NCBI GenBank assembly: GCA_963820055.1
Contig: CAWFYJ010000005.1
Coordinates: forward strand, 1 to 64,000
Reading direction: 5' to 3'
DNA length: 64,000 nt
Source of the DNA: RHKX01 sp963820055
GTDB taxonomy: Bacteria; Actinomycetota; Thermoleophilia; Solirubrobacterales; 70-9
Shown here: positions 58,145 through 64,000 of the stretch, piece by piece
Numbering within the stretch: position 1 is the first letter of the stretch
Layout: the number at the start of each line of letters is the position of its first letter
Notes under the pieces: model-generated
The model's database searches: none
The model's input: only the letters and a program-made list of their open reading frames with translations
What the model was told of the DNA's origin: nothing
Program-made: the position numbers and the translations under genes

Positions 58145-60695
58145 ATGAGCAGCGAAGCCGAGAACCCGACAACCGACGAGGGGCGTCCCGCGCGCTACGA
58201 CCCGAAGCCGATCGAGCGCAAGTGGCAGTCGGTCTGGGCCGAGGAGAAGACCTGGGAGGTCCCGAATCCGGGCGAGCCCGGGTTCGATCCCGACAAGCCG
58301 AAGGCCTACGTCCTGGTGATGCTGCCCTACCCCTCCGGGGAGCCGCACGTCGGCCACCTCAAGGTCTACTCGGTCGGTGACGCGATCGCTCACTACCGGC
58401 GCCGGAACGGCTACGGCGTCCTGCAGCCGATGGGCTACGACGCCTTCGGCCTACCCGCCGAAAATCACGCGATCCGGACCGGCGAGCACCCCCGGGTATC
58501 GACCGAGCGTTCGATCGCGAGCTTCCGCCAGCAGTTCATGGACTGGGGCATCTCGATCGACTGGAGCCGCGAGCTCGCCACCCACAGCCCGGAGTACTAC
58601 CGCTGGACCCAGTGGATCTTCCTGCGCCTCTTCGAGGCCGGCCTCGCCTACCGCACCGAGGCCGCGGTCCAGTGGTGCCCGAAGGACCAGACGGTCCTCG
58701 CCAACGAGCAGGTGATCGACGGCCGCTGCGAGCGCTGCGGCACCGAGGTCGTGCTCAAGAAGCTCGAGCAGTGGTACTTCCGGATCACCGACTACGCCGA
58801 CCGCCTGCTCGCCGACTTCGACCGGCTCGAGTCCTGGCCCGAGCACGTCGTGACGATGCAGCGCAACTGGATCGGGCGATCCGAGGGCGCCGAGGCCGTC
58901 TTCCGCTGCACGAGCCCGAGATCGACTTCCCGGTCTTCACGACGCGGCCCGACACGCTCTACGGCGCGACCTTCTTCGTCCTCGCCCCCGAGCACCCCGA
59001 CCTCGACCGGCTGATCGAGGGCACCGCGAACGCAGGCCGAGGTCCGCGAATACGTCGCCGCCTCGCTGCGACAGTCGACCGGCGAGCGCGGTGACGACGA
59101 CCGCGAGAAGACCGGCGTCCGCCTCGAGCGGACCGTGGTCAACCCGGTCAACGGCGAGCGGATCCCGATGTTCGTCGCCGACTACGTGCTGATGGAGTAC
59201 GGGACCGGCGCGATCATGGCCGTGCCCGCCCACGACCAGCGCGACTTCGAGTTCGCTCGCAAGTTCGACCTTCCGATCCGTCAGGTGGTCGCGCCCGGGG
59301 ACGGGTCAGAGGTGCCGGACGACGAGGCCTTCGTCACCCAGTCGGAGGACGTGCGGATGGTCAACTCCGGCGACCTCGACGGCCTGCACGCCCATCGAGG
59401 CGAAGCGGCGGATCATCGACGAGCTCGAGCGCGACGGCCGCGGCAAGCTCGCCGTCAACTACCGCCTCCGCGACTGGCTGCTCTCCCGGCAGCGTTACTG
59501 GGGGTGCCCGATTCCGATCGTCCACTGCGGCGAATGCGGCGCGGTCGCCGTCCCCGACGACCAGCTGCCGGTCGAGCTGCCCGAGATCGAGGACTACCGG
59601 CCGAAGGGCAAGAGCCCGCTGGCGACGGCCACCGACTGGGTCGAGACGACCTGCCCGCGCTGCGGCGGCCCGGCCCGTCGCGAGACCGACACGATGGACA
59701 CCTTCGTCGACTCCTCCTGGTACTTCCTGCGCTACCTCGACCCGCACAACACCGAGGTTCCGTTCGACCGCGAGATCGCCGACCACTGGATGCCGGTCGA
59801 CCAGTACATCGGCGGCGTCGAGCACGCGATCCTCCACCTCATGTACGCGCGCTTCTTCACGAAGGCGCTCGCCGACGAGGGGCTGATCGGGGTTCAGGAG
59901 CCCTTCGCGAACCTCTTCACCCAGGGGATGATCACCCGCGACGGCGCGAAGATGAGCAAGTCGAAGGGCAACGTCGTCGACCCCGCCGAGTACGTCTCGC
60001 GTTACGGAGCCGATGCCGCCCGCACCTATGTCTGCTTCATGGGACCGCCCGATCGCGGCGGCGACTGGGTCGACGAGGGCGTCGACGGCGTCCAGCGGTT
60101 CCTGTCGCGGCTCTGGCGGCTCGCCATCGAGCTCGGCGCCGGCGACGATCCGGCCGCCCCGTTCGACGCCGAGTGGCAGCGGGGTACGGACGGGCACGTC
60201 CGAGAGCTGCTGGCGAAGGCCCACTGGGCGATCGACAAGGCCACCCGCGACTTCGAGCGCGACTTCCAGTTCAACACGGTCATCGCCGCGGTCATGGAGC
60301 TGGTCAACGACTCCTACCGCCTCAAGGCGGACCTGCTCGAGACGCCCGACGGCGAGCGCGCGCTGCGCTTCGCGGCTGCCACAGCCGCCTCGCTGATCTT
60401 CCCGTTCGCTCCCCACCTCGGGGCCGAGGCGTGGGAGCTGGTCGAGGGCGGGCGCGTCTGGGAGGTGCCCTGGCCGCAGGCCGACGAGGCGCTTCTCGCG
60501 ACCGACACCATCACGCTCGTCGTCCAGGTCAACGGCAAGCTGCGCGACCGCGTGGAGGTCGCCGCCGACGCGTCCGAGGCGGAGATCCTCGAGCTCGCTC
60601 ATGCCAGCCCGCGCCTGCAGGCGTTCCTCGACGGGCGCGAGCCGGTCAAGGAGATCGTCGTGCCGGGACGGCTCGTGAACCTCGTCGTCCGCTGA
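58145..60695 (+). CDS. leuS: Leucyl-tRNA synthetase with three single-base frameshifts
   Basis: About 849 aa after correction. HIGH motif PYPSGEPHVGHLKVYS, KMSKS in KMSKSKGNVVDP, CP1 editing domain (FTTRPDTLYGATFFVLAPEHP) and LSRQRYWGCPIPIVHC are all there. Frames change at about 58908 (GCTGCACGAG, net -1), 59035 (GCAGGCCGAG, +1) and 59388 (CTGCACGCCC, +1). Between changes the protein is fully conserved (EPEIDFPVFTTRPDTLYG, then VVNPVNGERIPMFVADYVLMEYGTGAIMAVPAHDQRDFEFARKFDLPI, then DTMDTFVDSSWYFLRYLDPHN). A leuS this conserved but split three times must be a sequence fault unless a second copy exists. Upstream of comEA, as in Streptomyces. Confidence 0.95.
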
Positions 60696-60762
60696 CCGTT
60701 TCGCGACCGTCCGAGCATGGGCGGCCCCGGCGACGGCGATCGTTCTGGTAGAAACCCCGCTG

Positions 60763-61164
60763 ATGCTCGTCAGGCGCCTATCCGACGCCGCCGTCCAGGA
60801 CTTCCACCGGCTCAGCTCCCACATCCTCATGGATGCCGGGGAACTCGGATCGCGGCACATGACGGTGACCTGGATCGAGGTCCCGCCGGACACCGAGCAG
60901 GAGCTGCACTCCCACGAGGAGGCTGAGCAGGTCTACGTGGTGGTCCGCGGCGTCGCCGCGCTGTCCGCAGCCGGCGACACCGAGAGCCTCGAGCCGGGCG
61001 ATCTCGCCCTGATCCCGCCCGCCAGCGATCACACGATCGCCAACCGCGGCACCGAGACCCTCGCCCTCGTCTCCGTGCAGTCGCCGGCCGTCTCCGTCGA
61101 GGAGACGATCGGGCGCCAGTCGGCGGCGACCGTCGGCTACGACGAGGACTCCGACCAGTACTGA
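60763..61164 (+). CDS. Cupin-fold protein
   Basis: 133 aa. Cupin motif 1 in HSHEEAEQVYVVVRGVAAL (metal ligands H, H and E) and motif 2 in LEPGDLALIPPASDHTIANRG (H). One metal site in a small beta-barrel. Cupins of this size are enzymes or sensors; no more can be said. GGTAGAAAC 8 nt before the ATG is a weak -10. Inserted between leuS and comEA. Confidence 0.85.
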   Translation: MLVRRLSDAAVQDFHRLSSHILMDAGELGSRHMTVTWIEVPPDTEQELHSHEEAEQVYVVVRGVAALSAAGDTESLEPGDLALIPPASDHTIANRGTETLALVSVQSPAVSVEETIGRQSAATVGYDEDSDQY

Positions 61165-61173
61165 CCCGGACCG

Positions 61174-61190
61174 GGCCGCGCTGAGCGGCC
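61174..61190 (+). terminator. Hairpin after the cupin gene
   Basis: GGCCGC (61174-61179) pairs with GCGGCC (61185-61190) around GCTGA; 10 nt past the cupin stop. Confidence 0.45.
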
Positions 61191-61284
61191 GACCCGCCGC
61201 CGGGCGCGGCAATCGTCACACCCGGTTGACGATCCTCCACACGGGCGTCGTCACCCGCGCGGGCGGTGGCCGGATGATCGCCGG

Positions 61285-61863
61285 GTGGGAATGAGCAGGC
61301 TCCAATTGGCCGTCTTCGCCGCAATCGGGGTTGCGGCCCTCCTCCTCGGTGTCAGGGCCGTTCGCGAGAGCGGATCCGGCCCGGCGCCGGGCGGTGGCAC
61401 GCCGATCGCGACCGAGCCGGTCGGCTCGGGATCGGGTTCGGGGCCGGCCAACGGCGACGTCGTCGTCCACGTTGCCGGCGCCGTCGACGAGCCGGGTGTC
61501 TACAGGCTGCCCGCCGGCTCGCGCGTCGCCGATGCGGTCGAGCGGGCCGGCGGTCCGGCAGGGCGTGCCGAGCCGAACGCGATCAACCTCGCCGCCCGCC
61601 TTGCCGACGGGCAGCAGGTGATCGTCCCCGAGGCGGGGGTGACGTCGGCGTCCACCGCTGTCGCCGAGGACGGTCCGATCAGCCTCGGCTCCGCCGATCA
61701 GGCGGATCTCGAGACGATCGAGGGGATCGGGCCGGTGACCGCCGCCGACATCATCGAGTTCCGTGACGAGCGCGGCGGGGTCGCCTCGATCGACGAGCTC
61801 GACGAGATCCCCGGGATCGGGCCGGCAACGATCGAGTCCCTGAGCGACCGCCTGCAGCCGTAG
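61285..61863 (+). CDS. comEA: ComEA-like DNA-binding protein
   Basis: 192 aa from GTG, or from ATG 61291. One membrane anchor (LQLAVFAAIGVAALLLGVRAV), a Gly/Pro linker, an SLBB domain (VVVHVAGAVDEPGVYRLPAGSRVADAVERAGG...NLAARLADGQQVIVP), then a double helix-hairpin-helix (DLETIEGIGPVTAADIIEFRDERGGVASIDELDEIPGIGPATIESL). Binds incoming DNA at the cell surface. comEC follows after 4 nt. Confidence 0.93.
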   Translation: MGMSRLQLAVFAAIGVAALLLGVRAVRESGSGPAPGGGTPIATEPVGSGSGSGPANGDVVVHVAGAVDEPGVYRLPAGSRVADAVERAGGPAGRAEPNAINLAARLADGQQVIVPEAGVTSASTAVAEDGPISLGSADQADLETIEGIGPVTAADIIEFRDERGGVASIDELDEIPGIGPATIESLSDRLQP

Positions 61864-61867
61864 CGCG

Positions 61868-64000
61868 ATGTGGGGGTGGTGGCGCCACCTCCTGCTCGCC
61901 GGCCTCGTCGCCGGGCTGCTGGGAGCCTCGTTCGTACCGGCACCTTCGGGGTGGCTGCCCTGCGCGCTCGCGGGCGTCGCCGCCCTGAGCGCTGCCGCGA
62001 TCCACGGGCGGGAACGGGGCGGCTTCTCGCGGACCGCGGCGTCCGCGGGATTGGCGGCTGCGGCCGTCGTCGCGGCGCTGATCGGGCTCGGCCTCGGGTC
62101 GGCGCGGATCGCCGCGATCGATGCCGGAGCCTTGCGCGGAGCCGCCGGCGAACCCGTCGATGTCCGCGGCTGGGTCTCGGCGCCGCTTCGCCGCAGCTTC
62201 GGCGAGGTCCGCATCCAGCTCGATGCCCGAGAAGGTCGCGTGGGGCGGGTGATCGCCGTCGCGGCTGAGCCGGTGCCCGACCTCGAGGTCGGAAGCGAGG
62301 TGGCCGTCCGCGGCCGGCTCCGCGAGCCCGACGACTTCCGCGCCGCCGAGATGGAGCGGGCGGGTGCCGCGCTCGAGCTGGCCGTCGAGCGGCTGCGGCT
62401 CACCGGCGCCCGCCGCGGCGGGGTCGCCGGCGCTCTCGACGACGTCCGCGGGCGCGCCGAGGCGGCCCTCGGCGACGGCCTCGACGCGGAGCAGGAGGCG
62501 CTCGCTCGCGGCTTCGTCCTCGGCCAGGACGACCGGATCGACCCGATCGTGACGGGAGCAGTTCCGCCGTTCCGGGCTCAGCCATCTGCTCGCCGTGTCC
62601 GGGCAGAACGTCGTCCTGCTCGCGATCCTCGCCGGCGTCGGGCTGGCGATCTTCGGGCTGTCCCTGCGGGCCCGGCTGCCGGTCATCCTCCTGCTGATCG
62701 CCGCCTACGTGCCGATCGCCGGGGGCGGTCCTTCGATCCAGCGAGCCGGCGTGATGGGAGCGGCGGCGGTCGCCGCGACGCTCGCCGGCCGGCCCGCCGG
62801 GCGCGCCTACCCGCCGCTGCTGGCCGCGGCGGCGACGCTCCTGGTCAATCCGCGGTTCGCCGGCGACGTCGGCTGGCAGCTCAGCTTCGCGGCGGTGCTC
62901 GGGATCATGCTCTGGGCAGGGACGCTTGCGCGACCTGATCGCCGACCGGCTGCCCGAGCGGCTGCCGGGGCCGGCCGCGCGCGGGCTGGCCGACGGCGCC
63001 GCGATGACGCTCGCCGCGACGCTGGCGACGGCCCCCCTGATCGCCCACGACTTCGAGCGCCTCTCGGCGACGTCGCTGGCGGCGAACCTGCTCGCCCTGC
63101 CGGCGATCGCCCCGGTCATGTGGGTGGGGATGCTGGTCGGCATGCTCGGCCAGGTGCCGGGGCTCCCGACCGCCCCGCTCGGCGTGGTCGAGGGCGTTCT
63201 GATCGACTACGTGGCGCTCGTCGCCGGGACGCTCTCCTCACCCTCGTGGGCGGAGCTGCGGGTCGGGCTGCCCGGGACGGGGACCGTCGTCGCGGTCTAC
63301 CTCGCCTTCTCGGTGGCGGCGGCCGTAGTCCTCGCGAGCCTGCGCAGGCGCCGCCGCCTGATCGCGCCGCGGAGCGCCGGCGTCGGTGTCGCCCTCGCGG
63401 CGCTCGCCGGCCTGGTGATCGCCCTGACGACCTCCGGGGCCGGGCGCGCGCCGCCCGCCGCGGCGCTGCGGGTGACGGGCATCGACGTCGGCCAGGGCGA
63501 CGCGATCCTGCTCGAGCCGCCGCGGGGCGATCCGGTGCTCGTCGACGCCGGCCCGCCCGGCGGTGCGGCCGCGGAGGCGCTGGCCGACCTCGGCGTCGAT
63601 CGCCTGGCGGCCGTCTTCGTCACCCACGACCAGCTCGACCACTCGGGCGGCCTCCGCGACGTCCTCGCCTCCGTCCCTGTCGATGCCCTCGTCCAGGGCG
63701 CGCCGTCCGCGGCGCTGGAGGCGGCCGCCCGCGCGGCCGGCGCGCGCGTGCTCTCCGTCGCCGAAGGAAGCGCGTTGCGGTTCGGCGGACTGCGGATCGA
63801 CGTCCTCTGGCCGCCGCGGGATCCGGCCGTCGCGCCGGCCGATGCCAACGAGACGTCGCTCGTGCTCTCCGCCGGCTACCGCGGCTGGGACGTGCTGCTG
63901 ACCGGCGACGCCGAGGAGGAGATGACACACCTCGACCCCGGTCCCTTCGACGTGCTCAAGGTCGCCCACCACGGCAGCGAGGACGCCGGGCTCGGAGCCC
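61868..64000 (+). CDS. comEC: ComEC/Rec2 DNA-uptake channel, partial, two frameshifts
   Basis: Runs off the right edge. Start MWGWWRHLLLAGLVAGLLG with several helices, then an OB-like DUF4131 domain (VDVRGWVSAPLRRSFGEVRIQLDA). At ACGGGAGCAG (62552-62561) one extra G, then ACGCTTGCG (62921-62930) one extra T, shift the frame; corrected, the channel reads EQFRRSGLSHLLAVSGQNVVLLAILAGVGLAIFGL, then WQLSFAAVLGIMLWAGTLRDLIADRL. The C-terminal MBL domain has TGIDVGQGDAILLEPP, VTHDQLDHSGGL and VAHHGSEDAGLG. The pair with comEA suggests DNA uptake machinery, as in most actinobacteria. Confidence 0.92.

Overview
The window is high-GC bacterial DNA with dense, mostly short-spaced genes. It looks like the chromosome of an actinobacterium of the class Thermoleophilia (Solirubrobacterales-like). 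The grounds are the gene order tig-clpP-clpX-valS-folC-ndk-maf-mreBCD-mrdA-rodA-rng-rplU-rpmA-obg-proB-proA-nadD-rsfS-leuS-comEA-comEC, which matches the Streptomyces-type core island as I recall it, plus a secreted-protein family at 537-1205 whose N-terminal pattern I associate with this class. No prophage, insertion sequence, CRISPR array or conjugative gene was seen.

1-26 kb is a mosaic of single genes and pairs, many of them divergent. It holds a truncated M28-like peptidase, small secreted proteins, tRNA-Arg(TCT) and tRNA-His(GTG), a YihY membrane protein, a membrane-anchored class III adenylate cyclase, and a MarR/aldo-keto reductase pair. It continues with an MBL hydrolase, a TetR/molybdopterin oxidoreductase pair sharing one palindromic operator, a macro-domain protein, a phytoene/squalene synthase-like enzyme, an ECF sigma factor-Ogt pair, CtaG with a membrane spermidine-synthase-like protein, and CorA.

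26-53 kb is the core block. Protein quality control (tig, clpP, clpX) leads into valS-folC, then ndk, maf and the rod-shape operon (mreB, mreC, mreD, PBP2, RodA), then RNase E/G, ribosomal proteins L21 and L27, the Obg GTPase, proline synthesis (proB, proA), NadD and the ribosome silencing factor RsfS. A DivIVA-like coiled-coil protein follows. 53-64 kb holds YtoQ, a Bax-inhibitor-1 protein, tRNA-Ala(GGC), a PhoD-like phosphatase, a lysozyme-like protein, a winged-helix protein, leuS, a cupin, comEA and the start of comEC.

Several patterns run across the window. (i) A TAnnnT -10 hexamer lies 6-12 nt before the start codon of about twenty genes, with no room for a Shine-Dalgarno site, which suggests many leaderless mRNAs. 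(ii) clpX and folC appear to start at CTG, and a third gene appears to start at ATC. (iii) Two copies of a 35-nt hairpin repeat lie 18 kb apart, with paired changes in the stem flanks. (iv) Eight single-base frameshifts disrupt otherwise well-conserved genes, including the essential leuS; six fall within 57.5-62.9 kb and most lie beside CTGC/GCAG, which points to sequence or assembly error. (v) L21 carries a C-terminal helix-hairpin-helix domain. No large undescribed system stands out; the best leads are the hairpin repeat, the non-AUG starts, the L21 fusion and the shared TetR operator.
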